Below are positions 1 through 9,439 of a DNA stretch of 64,000 bases, piece by piece. The notes under the pieces are model-generated. The model saw only the letters and a list, made by a program, of their open reading frames with translations, did not search any database and was not told where the DNA came from. Source of the DNA: Erythrobacter aurantius (lineage in GTDB: Bacteria > Pseudomonadota > Alphaproteobacteria > Sphingomonadales > Sphingomonadaceae); NCBI RefSeq assembly GCF_023823125.1, contig NZ_CP090949.1, positions 1,326,001-1,390,000 of the forward strand. Reading direction: 5' to 3'. Position 1 is the first letter of the stretch; every line of letters begins with the position of its first letter. The position numbers were made by a program, and so were the translations under genes.

Positions 1-720
1 AACGCGAAAGCGGTGTACCAGCGGTATTTCGGATGGTGGAACGCCGTCCCCGCAGATTACGACGCGCTGCCCAAGGTAGAAGAGGCACGCAAATGGGTGG
101 AGGCACTGGGCGGCGCTGATGCGGCGCTTGCGATCGGGCGCAAGGCCTTTGACGAAGGCGAATACCGCTGGGGCGCCACCTTGTTGCAGACGCTGGTCTT
201 CGCCGCGCCGGACAATGCCGAGGCAAGACAATGGCTCGCCGCGACATACGAACAAGTCGGCTTTCAGGCGGAAGGCGGGACATGGCGCAACATCTATCTT
301 TCCGCAGCCCAAGACTTGCGCGATCCGCCCGATACCAACGCGCTTTCCACCACATCAGCCGCCGTGCTGGCCGCGATACCCACCGTCGACCTGTTCGATT
401 CCCTGGCAGCGCGATTCAATCCGGCAAAGATGAACGGAGCTGAGGCAATCGTGCAATTCACGTTCCCGGATATCGGCGAGGCAATCACGGTCGATTTGCG
501 CAAGAGCGTGATGTTCCCGCGGAAGGGCGAGGCAGAAGCACCCAGCGCGCTGCTCACCATCAACAGGTCGGATTTCAACCGCTTGCTGGCGCGAGAGGTG
601 GGAGTGCAAGAACTGATGGCCAGCGGAGCCGCTTCGATCGAAGGGAACCCAATGGCCCTGCTTGCGCTGTTTCAGGCGCTGGACCAGCCGGACCCCTTGT
701 TCGAGATTGTCGAGCCCTGA
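1..720 (+). CDS. Alkyl/aryl sulfatase (BDS1/SdsA type), 3' part only
   Basis: This is the C-terminal 239 residues of a metallo-beta-lactamase-fold alkyl sulfatase, which hydrolyses sulfate esters of long-chain alcohols. The reading frame is open to the left edge and begins NAKAVYQRYFGWW, a conserved stretch that opens the dimerisation domain, so the real start and the zinc-binding HxHxDH part lie outside the window. Residues about 1-105 form the helical dimerisation domain (motifs WGATLLQTLVFA, AATYEQVGFQAE). After a linker, residues about 120-239 are an SCP2-like lipid-binding domain. A GTG at position 13 is internal and not a start. Family assignment is confident; substrate range cannot be judged from this part. 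Confidence 0.85.
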   Translation, partial: NAKAVYQRYFGWWNAVPADYDALPKVEEARKWVEALGGADAALAIGRKAFDEGEYRWGATLLQTLVFAAPDNAEARQWLAATYEQVGFQAEGGTWRNIYLSAAQDLRDPPDTNALSTTSAAVLAAIPTVDLFDSLAARFNPAKMNGAEAIVQFTFPDIGEAITVDLRKSVMFPRKGEAEAPSALLTINRSDFNRLLAREVGVQELMASGAASIEGNPMALLALFQALDQPDPLFEIVEP

Positions 721-765
721 TCCCGACGGCGTCTTTCCAAAGCCGGCATGCGCGCCTATCTAACA

Positions 766-1190
766 GGTATCAGGGGGCTGAGGCAGCCGCGTTTCCCCAA
801 GGGATGCGAGGAAAGTCCGGGCTCCACGAAACAAGGGTGGCGGGTAACGCCCGCCGGGCTTCGGTGTTCGCGCCGGAGTTCAGGGAAAGTGCCACAGAGA
901 GTATACCGCCGATGGAGCCTAAAGCTCACAGGCAAGGGTGAAAGGGTGCGGTAAAAGCGCACCGGGGCGCTGGTAACAGGGTCCGCATGGCAAACCCCAC
1001 CCGGAGCAAGGCCAAATAGGGGCCTCGCGCGTCCGCAAGGACGCAGGCGTGTTTCGCGCCGAGAGGCCCGGGTTGGCTGCTAGAGCCGTCTGGCAACAGG
1101 CGGTCCAGATGAATGGCTGCTGCCGCAGCGCTGGTGCGAAAGCATACCGGTTGCGGAGACAGAACCCGGCTTATGACGCCCCCTGATACC
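766..1190 (+). ncRNA. rnpB: RNase P RNA, bacterial class A
   Basis: Catalytic RNA of ribonuclease P, which removes 5' leaders from tRNA precursors. The ends pair with each other (ggtatcagggggc at 766-778 with gccccctgatacc at 1178-1190), forming helix P1. Conserved blocks are present in order: gaggaaagtccgggctcca near 807-826, a P3/P8-type hairpin region, the ggcgctggtaacagg region, caaaccccacccggagcaaggcca near 990-1013, the universally conserved tgaatggctgc at about 1109-1119, and acagaacccggcttatg near 1160-1176. The length of about 425 nt fits alphaproteobacterial RNase P RNA. Small open frames across it are not genes. Confidence 0.96.
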
Positions 1191-1240
1191 CTTTCCCGCC
1201 TTACCTAGGAACCGGTGGTTTGCGGCTCCGTTCAGGTAGA

Positions 1241-2029
1241 ATGACCATGCTGACCCACCCCACTCGCAGTTTTGTCCAACGCAACATCATTGTGCTGGCG
1301 GTTGTCATTCAGATCGGCGCTACATTCCTGCCGCAACTCGGATTTGGAGAGCCGATTGGCAACCGCTCCGACAGCGTGAGAACGCTGATCACGCCTTCGG
1401 GTTGGGCGTTCGCCATCTGGGGGCCATTGTTCCTGGGATCAGCCCTGTTCGCGATCTGGCAGGCGCTCCCAGCGCAGCGCAACAACGCCTTGCTCGACAA
1501 GATCGCATGGCCCGCAGCTGTAGCGCTGGCGGCTCAGGGTGTCTGGGCGACCTACACCCAGTTCGCCAATCTCACGGCGGTCTCCGCAGCGATTATCTTG
1601 ACCTCGCTAGGCGGTCTGCTGTTGTGCTTGCGGGCCTTGTCAGCCCAAGATGCGCTGACAGGCGGCGAGCGCTGGTTCGCGGCACTGGTGCTTAGTTCGC
1701 TTGCAGCCTGGCTGACAGCGGCGAGCATCGTCAATGTGTCGGCGACGCTGGTTTATTACGGTTTGGGCGGCGGTTTCGCATTTCCTCTGGCTGCTGCGGC
1801 CATGGTCGCCGTCGGAGGCGTGATCGCCGCGCTTGCCACTGTGCGATCACGCGGTAACCCATGGTATGCGCTGGTGTTCTGCTGGGCCGTGCTGGCGATC
1901 TATTTTCGCGGCGGACAACAGGATGCGATGATTGCCGGTTCCTGCATGTTTGCCGGGGCGCTGGTTATCCTGGGCATGGCTATCGGCCTCGCCAATCCGG
2001 CTAACCGGCGTCATTGGCTGGGCTTCTAG
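1241..2029 (+). CDS. TspO/MBR-like polytopic membrane protein
   Basis: A hydrophobic protein of 262 residues with about seven or eight predicted membrane segments. Near the N terminus it carries PSGWAFAIWGPLF, resembling the long 'tryptophan-rich sensory protein' relatives of TspO that have a [PT]xG(W/Y)xFxIWG motif, and further on NVSATLVYYG. TspO proteins bind tetrapyrroles or sterols; no such role is shown here. A TTG at 1220 would add seven residues, but ATG codons at 1241 and 1247 lie just after an AGGTAG and are better starts. It follows the RNase P gene by about 50 nt and ends before a shared bidirectional terminator. The family is a moderate guess; it could be an unassigned membrane protein. 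Confidence 0.55.
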   Translation: MTMLTHPTRSFVQRNIIVLAVVIQIGATFLPQLGFGEPIGNRSDSVRTLITPSGWAFAIWGPLFLGSALFAIWQALPAQRNNALLDKIAWPAAVALAAQGVWATYTQFANLTAVSAAIILTSLGGLLLCLRALSAQDALTGGERWFAALVLSSLAAWLTAASIVNVSATLVYYGLGGGFAFPLAAAAMVAVGGVIAALATVRSRGNPWYALVFCWAVLAIYFRGGQQDAMIAGSCMFAGALVILGMAIGLANPANRRHWLGF

Positions 2030-2051
2030 ACCAATAGCGCAAACCGCAAAG

Positions 2052-2094
2052 AAAAACGCCGGGCCTCACCATCTGGCAAGGCCCGGCGCTTTTG
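2052..2094. terminator. Bidirectional intrinsic terminator
   Basis: A perfect 10-bp stem (2057-2066 with 2079-2088) has a 12-nt loop. It is flanked by five A on the left and a TTTT run on the right, so it can end transcription of the TspO-like gene on the plus strand and of the autotransporter gene on the minus strand, which converge here. Confidence 0.85.
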
Positions 2095-2120
2095 TCGCCG
2101 GATCGCTTCCTAAGCCGGGC

Positions 2121-5100
2121 TTAGAAGCGCCAGCTCAGCGAAGCCTGGGCTTGGTCGTTCGACAGGACGCCGCGGCCCATGTCCGAAGTGACGGAGATCG
2201 ATGCGCGAAGGTTTGCACCCACCTGCATTTCCGCTCCGGCGTTGACGCTTACCCATTCCGGGTCGAGCTGGTTCGAAATGGTGAAGGGCGTGTCAGCCGC
2301 ACCGAAGAAGTGCGCAGTCACAACGTCCTGCGTATCCGCCAGTTCGCGGGCATAGGCAACCGATCCGAAGGCTCGGATCGCGGTGTTCTGTCCGCTGCGG
2401 ATGTCGAAGGAGGCCATTGCGCCGGCCTTCGCGCCCATCGACGTGAAGGTGCGATCGGCAATCGACAGACCGAACGCGCCAGCGCCGATTTCGTCGTAGC
2501 CGCCAATCCGGTTGCGAACATAATCCATGCTCATCACCGGACCTGCTTCAACACCCTTGGCCAGATCGAACGCATAACCAAGGCGCAGCCCGCCGAAGGT
2601 CTGGCGACCGTCGGCTTGGCCGATGGCATTGGCATAGGCGCGAGTGAAATCGCCCTGCGCCGCCCGCTCCACGCCAAACCGCTGGTCTGACGTACCGGCA
2701 TAGCCGTCAGCGAACAGGCCGCCATCTGCGTAGGTGGCGTAGATCGCAACCGATTGGCTGCGGTCTTCCTGCGGCTGAAGCGCGCTGGTCGCGACCTGGC
2801 TGTTGCGGATTTCCGAAACGGCCACACCGAAGCTGAAGCCGTCGGAAACGCGCATGTCTGCGCCCACCGTCATCTCGCCAGCCTGCGTCAGCGAAGCCTG
2901 CTCGAATGCGTTTGCACCCACGACGCCCGAAGCCAGATTGCCGGAACTGAACGCGTCAAAGCCGAAGCCCTGAACACCGTTGCCGAGCACTCCGCCCTGC
3001 TGTCCACCGTTCAGGAACACGCCCGATGCGCTTCCGAAGATACCGATCCGACCGGCTTCGGTCGGGGTATTTCCGGCGAGCGCAAAGCTCGCGTTGCCCG
3101 CTGCGCTGAACCCGCCAGCCGCACGCGATCCGCCGCGCAGCGCGAGAGTGCGCTGGGCGATCTGACCGGTAAACCGCTGAGAGAACGTGTTGGCGGTGAA
3201 GGTCTGGCTGAACGCGCTGGTCGGAGCCAGCGAGGACAGGGTCGCGCCGAGAGTATCGACGGTTGCACCGTCGATGATGTCGAACAGGCCGACGAACTGA
3301 TCGAAGTTGTTTGCGCGGATCGTGTCGAGTGCTCCGCCGATCGAGCCGAGCGGGCTGGCAGCGCCCACAAGACCGCGAATGCTGCGGGCCGTGATCCGGA
3401 CAACCACGTCACCACCTTCGATGCTGTGAACCGCCGTCAGGATCGGCGAACGGCTGACGAAGAAGGTCGAGGCGAAATCGCCGTCGATCGCGCCAGCGCT
3501 CAACACGGTGAACTCCGTGCCGAACCGGACAGCGCGGTCACCGGTCGAAACCACCAGATCGCCATCAAGCACGGCCGTACCGGACACCGCATAGAAGTCC
3601 GACGTGATCGCACGGCGACGACCAACAGTGTAATCGGCCCACAGGGCGCCGCCGCTGGTCTGCACGTAATCACCATTGATGGTGAGCGTGCCGAAACCGC
3701 CCGTGCCGCCAGCGCTCATAAGACCGGCAACGTTGAACAGCACGTTGGTGTTGATGGTGCCGCCATCGCCTTCGAGAGCGCCTTCACCCAGGATGTAGAT
3801 CGGGGTATTGAGCGTGCCATCGATTTCGGCGGTACCTGCAAGGTGTTCGACATCGATAAGGGAGGTAAAATCCCATGCGTCAGGCAGAACGAAACCTGCA
3901 TCATCATTGTCGATAACAAGCTTGTCGATTTCGACATCCATGTCGACCGTGGTGGTTCCTGCACGGTTGAGATGAACCTCGAAATACTGCGCCGGATTGG
4001 CGAATGCGACTCCCGGCGTACCGTCGGTGTTCTGCGGCACAAAGCCAGTCGAGCCCGGTCCGAGCAGAGCGGAACTGTTCGGCGTGTTCGAACCGAAATT
4101 AGGCGTGCCGTCGGGGGGAATGAAGGGTGAGGGCGCTTCGGAATTACCCGAAATGTCGATCCCTACAATCGTCCCCAGCTTCGGACCGGCTTCGTATATG
4201 CCCGGCTCGCTTCCAGTGGGAATGCCGTTCACCAGCGTTCCGGTGCCATCGTCGATGAAGAACCCGGGGTCGAGATCCTGAGTCCAGCGGCTCGGATCTG
4301 ACCAAACGCCATCGCCTTCAACTGCTGACACATATTTGTATGCAGTGTTCTCGGTGATGAATTCAAAGAACGGGTAGATCGGGTTGTAGAAGCTGATGTC
4401 GCCATAGCCCTCAGGCACACCGAAGAAATCGAACCCACCCGAAAGCACTGCGACCGCGATCGGGAAATCATACAATTGATCGACAATCAGCGGGGAGCCG
4501 CTGTCGCCGCCGGCAGTAGCGACCTCGTTGGGCAGGGCGTCATCGTCGAAATAGTCGATCGCGCGAACTGCCGCCAGGCTGACGCAGCTGATGCCGGTCG
4601 GACTGAAGGTACAGCCATCAATCTCTTCCTGAGTGCGGTTCGGATTGTCGAAATCGGTGAAGTAGTAGGCCTGCGTCTCGAAACCGAAATCGCTGGTAGG
4701 TGCGAAGGCCGGGAAAAGACTGTCGCCAAGATCGGCAGGCGAAGCAAGCGCCCCGAGCATGTTTTCGCCAACGCGTCGCAGGAAACCGATCCCTTGCGAT
4801 CCGCCACCATTGATACCATTGGCTACACCGAAAGTTCCGTATCCGACTTGCACCACATGAGTGAGTTCAGTCAGCGGTGTGAGCAGAATCGGCAGCGAAG
4901 GAACGTCCACAATCGGGCTGTCGACAGCGATCAGCGCAATATCGGCCCAAGGGAAATTCAATCCTCCCTGACCGGGATTCGATGAGGAGTGAATGATCAC
5001 GTCGGTACTCGATGCGACCCCACCCTCGCCGTAGCCCGCACCGCTGCCGAGATAGGTGAACAGGCGTCCGCTGGTGTCGACCCCGGTGGCGATCAGCTGG

Positions 5101-5654
5101 GTGCGCTCGGCGCCGGTTCCAGGCAGACCATAGGCCTCCGAAGACCGCGTTCCGCTTGCGTTGACGCAGTGTGCGGCGGTCAGGATGGTGCGCGGGTTGA
5201 TGACGCTGCCGGTACAGTTGAAGAAGACCCCGCCGTCAGAATTGCGCTGGCTAAAGATCTGGACGACCGAAGGCTGCGTATTGTTGACGTCGATAATGCC
5301 ACCAGAGCCAACGTCATCGCGCGCGATGATTTCCTGTGTAGGCCCCGTCACCGTAGCAACGAAACCACTTCCTGTGCGCGGGATGGCGAGATTGACCGTG
5401 CCAGTGAAGTCAATGTCGAAATCGTTGCGTTTGAGGCCAGCGAAAGTGTCGATCGGGGCTATCGTCCCGGCGAGACCTTCCGCCCTGCGAGCGACCGGCC
5501 TTACTGCGCTCGCAATGAGTGGTGTTTCTTCGCCCGAAGCCTCTTCCGCTACCGTGCCTTCAGATTCGCCTTCCGAAGCATGAGCCGGAACAGCGGCAAG
5601 CGCCCCGGCAAGCGCCACAATACCGACGCCGGACAAGAAATTACGACTTTTCAT
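2121..5654 (-). CDS. Trypsin-like serine protease autotransporter
   Basis: A 1,177-residue type Va secreted protein. Residues 1-27 are a signal peptide ending AHA. Residues about 110-415 form an S1 (chymotrypsin-fold) protease domain with all three catalytic residues visible: His in LTAAHC (about 163), Asp in ADIALI (about 237) and Ser in GGDSGSP (about 384). A passenger region with autotransporter-type beta-helix repeats follows (for example LTINGDYVQTSGGALW). The last 270 or so residues are the outer-membrane beta barrel, ending SWRF with the terminal Phe used for Bam recognition. The substrate and whether the protease is released are unknown. It stands alone, preceded by an AT-rich region and followed by a shared terminator. 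Confidence 0.9.
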   Translation of the reverse strand: MKSRNFLSGVGIVALAGALAAVPAHASEGESEGTVAEEASGEETPLIASAVRPVARRAEGLAGTIAPIDTFAGLKRNDFDIDFTGTVNLAIPRTGSGFVATVTGPTQEIIARDDVGSGGIIDVNNTQPSVVQIFSQRNSDGGVFFNCTGSVINPRTILTAAHCVNASGTRSSEAYGLPGTGAERTQLIATGVDTSGRLFTYLGSGAGYGEGGVASSTDVIIHSSSNPGQGGLNFPWADIALIAVDSPIVDVPSLPILLTPLTELTHVVQVGYGTFGVANGINGGGSQGIGFLRRVGENMLGALASPADLGDSLFPAFAPTSDFGFETQAYYFTDFDNPNRTQEEIDGCTFSPTGISCVSLAAVRAIDYFDDDALPNEVATAGGDSGSPLIVDQLYDFPIAVAVLSGGFDFFGVPEGYGDISFYNPIYPFFEFITENTAYKYVSAVEGDGVWSDPSRWTQDLDPGFFIDDGTGTLVNGIPTGSEPGIYEAGPKLGTIVGIDISGNSEAPSPFIPPDGTPNFGSNTPNSSALLGPGSTGFVPQNTDGTPGVAFANPAQYFEVHLNRAGTTTVDMDVEIDKLVIDNDDAGFVLPDAWDFTSLIDVEHLAGTAEIDGTLNTPIYILGEGALEGDGGTINTNVLFNVAGLMSAGGTGGFGTLTINGDYVQTSGGALWADYTVGRRRAITSDFYAVSGTAVLDGDLVVSTGDRAVRFGTEFTVLSAGAIDGDFASTFFVSRSPILTAVHSIEGGDVVVRITARSIRGLVGAASPLGSIGGALDTIRANNFDQFVGLFDIIDGATVDTLGATLSSLAPTSAFSQTFTANTFSQRFTGQIAQRTLALRGGSRAAGGFSAAGNASFALAGNTPTEAGRIGIFGSASGVFLNGGQQGGVLGNGVQGFGFDAFSSGNLASGVVGANAFEQASLTQAGEMTVGADMRVSDGFSFGVAVSEIRNSQVATSALQPQEDRSQSVAIYATYADGGLFADGYAGTSDQRFGVERAAQGDFTRAYANAIGQADGRQTFGGLRLGYAFDLAKGVEAGPVMSMDYVRNRIGGYDEIGAGAFGLSIADRTFTSMGAKAGAMASFDIRSGQNTAIRAFGSVAYARELADTQDVVTAHFFGAADTPFTISNQLDPEWVSVNAGAEMQVGANLRASISVTSDMGRGVLSNDQAQASLSWRF

Positions 5655-5856
5655 GATAGCCCCCTTGCTAATGGTTACCCCTACCCGAGTCGCAACGTAG
5701 TATAATTACGTATGGAATCCCAACGGGATTTGTTAATTTATTGTGGGGGTTAGCAGGGCAAGCAAAGGGCTTGCAGTTCGTTGCTGCAATTAGCTGCACG
5801 CCTTTGTGAAAAAAATTTCACTAAGGGCCAATTTTTCTTTGTGTTCCGTGCGGCGT

Positions 5857-7167
5857 TTAAGCCCGACCGATGCTCTCATAGGTGAAACCAAGAGCGCGGA
5901 CGTCTTCGGGATTGTAGATATTGCGCAGGTCGACGAGCACCGCCGCTGCGGCCAATTCCTTCACGCGGGCAAAGTCCAATGCCCTGAATGCGTCCCACTC
6001 GGTGACAATCACAGTCGCATCGGCCCCTTCGATCGCGGCATAGGGATTGTCGCACATGGTCACCTGCGGCATCAGCGGTTTGGCCTGTTCCATGCCTTCG
6101 GGATCGTAGGCGCTGACTTGGACGCCGGCGTCGATCAGGGTCTGGGCTACGGCGATTGCGGGTGAGTCCCGCATGTCATCGGTGTTGGGTTTGAATGTCA
6201 GGCCGAGCAGGGCAACCTTCTTGCCGCGGGCAGCCTCGGCGCCACCAAGCGCGTCGAGCACCTTGCGTCCCATTGCGCGCTTACGGCTATCGTTCACCTT
6301 GACCACGGCTTCGACGATGCGGGTCGGGCTGTCGTAGTCTTCTGCGGTCTTGAGCAGGGCCAGCGTGTCCTTCGGGAAGCAAGATCCGCCATAACCCGGG
6401 CCGGCATGCAGGAATTTCGATCCGATGCGGTTGTCCATGCCGATCCCGCGACTGACATCCTGCACATTCGCTCCGACCTTTTCGCAAAGATCGGCCATTT
6501 CGTTGATGAAAGTGATCTTGGTCGCGAGGAACGCGTTCGCTGCATACTTGATCAGCTCGCTGCTGCGACGCGACGTGAACAGGATCGGCGATTCATTGAG
6601 GAACAGCGGGCGATAGACTTCGCGCATGACCTCGCGGCCGAAATCGTCCTCCGCCCCGATCACGATGCGGTCAGGGCGCTTGAAATCGCCGATGGCCGCG
6701 CCTTCGCGCAGGAATTCCGGGTTGGAAACAACGGCAAAGCGGTGCGCCGTGCCGGTGTCGCGGATGATCCGTTCGACTTCGTCGCCAGTGCCCACGGGTA
6801 CGGTCGACTTGGTGACGATTACGGCTTCTCCGGAAAGGTTTTCACCCACTTCCTTGGCCACAGCATAGACGAACGACAGGTCGGCATGTCCGTCGCCGCG
6901 ACGGCTGGGAGTACCCACTGCAATGAAAATCGCTGCTGCGCCTTCAATTCCTTCGGCCAGCGAAGTTGTGAAAGACAAGCGTCCGGCCTTCACATTGCTT
7001 TCGACAAGGGCGTCAAGACCGGGTTCGTAGATCGGCATCACGCCTTCGTGCAGGCGATCGATCTTGCTCTGATCCTTGTCGATGCAGACCACATCGTGAC
7101 CGAAATCGGCGAAGCATGCGCCCGACACCAGGCCGACATAGCCCGAACCCACCATTGCAATCTTCAT
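5857..7167 (-). CDS. ugd: UDP-glucose 6-dehydrogenase
   Basis: Oxidises UDP-glucose to UDP-glucuronate with two NAD+, supplying precursors for capsule, exopolysaccharide or LPS. The 436 residues match the usual bacterial length. The N-terminal Rossmann motif is MVGSGYVGLVSGACFADFG, the catalytic-Cys motif is GPGYGGSCFPKDT near residue 260, and the C-terminal UDP-binding domain contains LGLTFKPNTDDMRDSP. It is followed upstream on the same strand by a phosphatase gene 64 nt away. No clear terminator was seen between ugd and the autotransporter promoter region; the roughly 200 bp between them are AT-rich. Confidence 0.95.
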   Translation of the reverse strand: MKIAMVGSGYVGLVSGACFADFGHDVVCIDKDQSKIDRLHEGVMPIYEPGLDALVESNVKAGRLSFTTSLAEGIEGAAAIFIAVGTPSRRGDGHADLSFVYAVAKEVGENLSGEAVIVTKSTVPVGTGDEVERIIRDTGTAHRFAVVSNPEFLREGAAIGDFKRPDRIVIGAEDDFGREVMREVYRPLFLNESPILFTSRRSSELIKYAANAFLATKITFINEMADLCEKVGANVQDVSRGIGMDNRIGSKFLHAGPGYGGSCFPKDTLALLKTAEDYDSPTRIVEAVVKVNDSRKRAMGRKVLDALGGAEAARGKKVALLGLTFKPNTDDMRDSPAIAVAQTLIDAGVQVSAYDPEGMEQAKPLMPQVTMCDNPYAAIEGADATVIVTEWDAFRALDFARVKELAAAAVLVDLRNIYNPEDVRALGFTYESIGRA

Positions 7168-7230
7168 TGCGCCTTGCCCCTGTCCGAGAATACGCGAAAC
7201 ATTCGGTGCCGCTCCGGCTATGCCGACCGG

Positions 7231-8037
7231 CTATCGCTCTCGTTCGCCCTGAAAGACCTCTATCGGGCCGCCATCGGATTGGCTGGCCTGAATGATCCTT
7301 CGCTGGTCGCCTTCAAGCACGAGCGCCGTAAGCACACCTGAGCGGAAAGCGCCAGTGTCAATGCCGATCCTGTTGCCGCAATCCATGACTTTGTTGAAAA
7401 TCGTGTGGCCGTGAACCACCACTTTTTCCAGCGGACCGGTGTGGTCGAGGAAGCGGTCGCGAATCCACAGCATGTCGCTGCGTTTCTGCTCGTTCAGCGG
7501 CACGGCAGGATCGATCCCGGCATGCACGAAGAGATAATCGCCGGCGATGATCATCTCTTCGAAATTGCGAATGTAATCAATGTCGGCCTGCGGGATGAGC
7601 TTCGGCATCAGCTCGAACAGCTCATCAAGGTTCATGGCATTGAACTGCTTCTTTGAAAGGCCGTAGGAAAGCACAGTTTCACGTCCGCCATGCTTGAGGA
7701 AATGGCGGAGGACTTCGGGCTTTTGGAAGGAGTTCAGGAACATTTCTTCGTGGTTGCCTGCTAGCACCCTGACAGAGCGTTGCTGCTGCCAGGTTCTGGT
7801 CCGCGCTATCACTCCGGCGCTGTCCGGCCCGCGATCCACCAGGTCGCCCAGAAGCACGACATGGCTTTCTGCCCCGGGGCGAGCCGCGTCGTCCTGCTCG
7901 ATACCGTCTATCAATGCGCTGTAGAGGTCCAGCCGACCGTGAATATCGCCGATGAGGTAGTAACGTGTGCATTCTGGCACAGCAGCGAGGCGAGGCTGCG
8001 GTGCCGACCGGAACAGATTACGCAAGGCTTTGAACAT
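7231..8037 (-). CDS. Calcineurin-like (PP1/PrpA-type) metallophosphatase
   Basis: 268 residues with the three phosphoesterase motifs in order: GDIHGR (about 29-34), GDLVDRGP (about 65-72) and GNHEEM (about 95-100), and later a VHAG and a VHGHT motif, which supply the two-metal site. This is the bacterial serine/threonine protein phosphatase or diadenosine tetraphosphatase type of fold. The sequence does not tell a protein phosphatase from a nucleotide phosphatase. It lies upstream of ugd on the same strand and may be co-transcribed with it, which could mean regulation of polysaccharide synthesis, but that is inference. Confidence 0.85.
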   Translation of the reverse strand: MFKALRNLFRSAPQPRLAAVPECTRYYLIGDIHGRLDLYSALIDGIEQDDAARPGAESHVVLLGDLVDRGPDSAGVIARTRTWQQQRSVRVLAGNHEEMFLNSFQKPEVLRHFLKHGGRETVLSYGLSKKQFNAMNLDELFELMPKLIPQADIDYIRNFEEMIIAGDYLFVHAGIDPAVPLNEQKRSDMLWIRDRFLDHTGPLEKVVVHGHTIFNKVMDCGNRIGIDTGAFRSGVLTALVLEGDQRRIIQASQSDGGPIEVFQGERER

Positions 8038-8385
8038 GGGTGATATCGTTGCATTGAAGAAGTTGAACGCTTCCTGTCGGATCGAGTCCAGGCAGGTCGG
8101 GGTGTCGCGTCTTGTCGGCGCCCTTTAATCCCATGCTGCCGAAACAGCAACTCACCCGAGCGAAGGTAGCGGTCGTCCGTGAGCAACCGGCAGGGACAGC
8201 CCGCAATGAGTGATGCAATTTTTCAACACTCGAGGCGCCTTGTGTGCAGTCGCGTAATTTCTCTTGTGCTTTGCAGCAAATCCCTGCACGATTGTTTCGC
8301 ATTCGGATGAGATTGCTCACAAAAATAAGCAACCGACGGATGTGCAGGTGGGACGAAGCAACAACACAACAACAAGGAAGTTGTC
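8038..8385. other. Divergent intergenic region, no gene seen
   Basis: About 350 bp separate the divergent phosphatase and porin genes. The right half is AT-rich and should hold the porin promoter. A strong Shine-Dalgarno (AAGGAAG) sits just before 8386. A weak 5-bp inverted repeat (ttgct...agcaa, about 8313-8332) was noticed. No convincing small gene or RNA was recognised. Confidence 0.5.
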
Positions 8386-9306
8386 ATGCTCACGTCCATC
8401 CGCGGCCTCACGGCTGCAACCCTCTCTGCGGGCCTTCTGCTTGGCGCAGCGCCCGCTTTCGCCTCGGGATCGAATTCTGAAGCAATCACCAATGCAGATC
8501 TTGCTGATGACGGGATCAGCACCGATCTGATCGCGGCATCCGCCGCACTTGACGGCGATACTGTCGTAATCACTACCCAGCCGGTAACGTTTGATCGCGC
8601 TGGCGAACCTGTCGTCGAAGACGCAAGTTCGATGGGTGGTGAAAGCGGTCTCACCTTCTCCGCAAACGTGGCTCTAACCACCGAATACCGTTTCCGTGGT
8701 GTCGACCTGTCGGGCGGTGAAATCGCGATTCAAGGCGGTTTCGACGTCAGCCACTCGTCCGGTTTCTATGTCGGAACCTGGGCGTCCAGCCTTGATGAGC
8801 AAACGGTTGGCTATGGCTCCACCGAACTCGATCTCTACGGCGGCTGGAGCGGTAATGTTTCCGACGCGGTGTCTGTCGATGTCGGCTTCATTGCCTATAC
8901 CTATCCCGATGCGGGTCCGGGTGATTTCGACTACTACGAATTCTACGGCTCGCTTGGCTTCACCTTCGGACCGGTTTCGACGACTACTGGTGTTGCCTAT
9001 GCGCCTGGACAAGACGGCCTCGATTTCGGCGGTGGCACGGATGACAACCTCTATCTGTACACCGATCTGAGCCTTGGCATTCCGGACACGCCGATCACGC
9101 TGAATGGTCACCTCGGCTACACCGATGGTTCGCTGACGTTCACCAACGACGGCAAGGCCTTCGACTGGTCCATCAGTGCAGATGTGGCTCTGGGTGGCAA
9201 TTTCTCGGCCAATATCGCTTACATCGAAGCCGAAGGCGACCCGGCGCCGGGCGCCTACGATTTCACCGATGGCGCGATCGTCGCAACCATCAGCGCCAGC
9301 TTCTGA
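8386..9306 (+). CDS. TorF-family putative porin (Gcw_chp, TIGR02001)
   Basis: 306 residues with a clear signal peptide (about 1-27, ending PAFA). A beta-rich body contains the family-typical opening FSANVALTTEYRFRGVDLS at about 87-105, followed by alternating strands (GFYVGTWASS, ELDLYGGW, GDFDYYEFYGS). The C terminus ends TISASF, an outer-membrane barrel ending. The long acidic insert between the signal peptide and the barrel (about 28-85) is longer than in many relatives. These proteins are predicted outer-membrane channels of unknown substrate, common in Proteobacteria. The ATG is preceded by a strong ribosome binding site, and an intrinsic terminator follows. Confidence 0.85.
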   Translation: MLTSIRGLTAATLSAGLLLGAAPAFASGSNSEAITNADLADDGISTDLIAASAALDGDTVVITTQPVTFDRAGEPVVEDASSMGGESGLTFSANVALTTEYRFRGVDLSGGEIAIQGGFDVSHSSGFYVGTWASSLDEQTVGYGSTELDLYGGWSGNVSDAVSVDVGFIAYTYPDAGPGDFDYYEFYGSLGFTFGPVSTTTGVAYAPGQDGLDFGGGTDDNLYLYTDLSLGIPDTPITLNGHLGYTDGSLTFTNDGKAFDWSISADVALGGNFSANIAYIEAEGDPAPGAYDFTDGAIVATISASF

Positions 9307-9357
9307 TGCGTTGATCGATTAGCTGGAATAGCCCGCAGGCAAGCGGGAGGAACGGAA

Positions 9358-9393
9358 GGGCGTAGGGCCGGATGGTCCTGCGCCCTTTCTCTT
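9358..9393 (+). terminator. Intrinsic terminator after the porin gene
   Basis: A 9-bp stem (9358-9366 with 9377-9385, one G-U pair) is followed by TTTCTCTT. It lies about 50 nt after the porin stop and before the ribosome binding site of the glyoxalase gene. Confidence 0.75.
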
Positions 9394-9439
9394 GTGCAGG
9401 ACAAGGCCGGGGCCTACTTCGGGGTCGAAAGGAACTGCA

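Noticed and set aside
748..962. Small open frames on both strands within 748-962
   Set aside because: They lie in the RNase P RNA gene and have no codon-use or family support.
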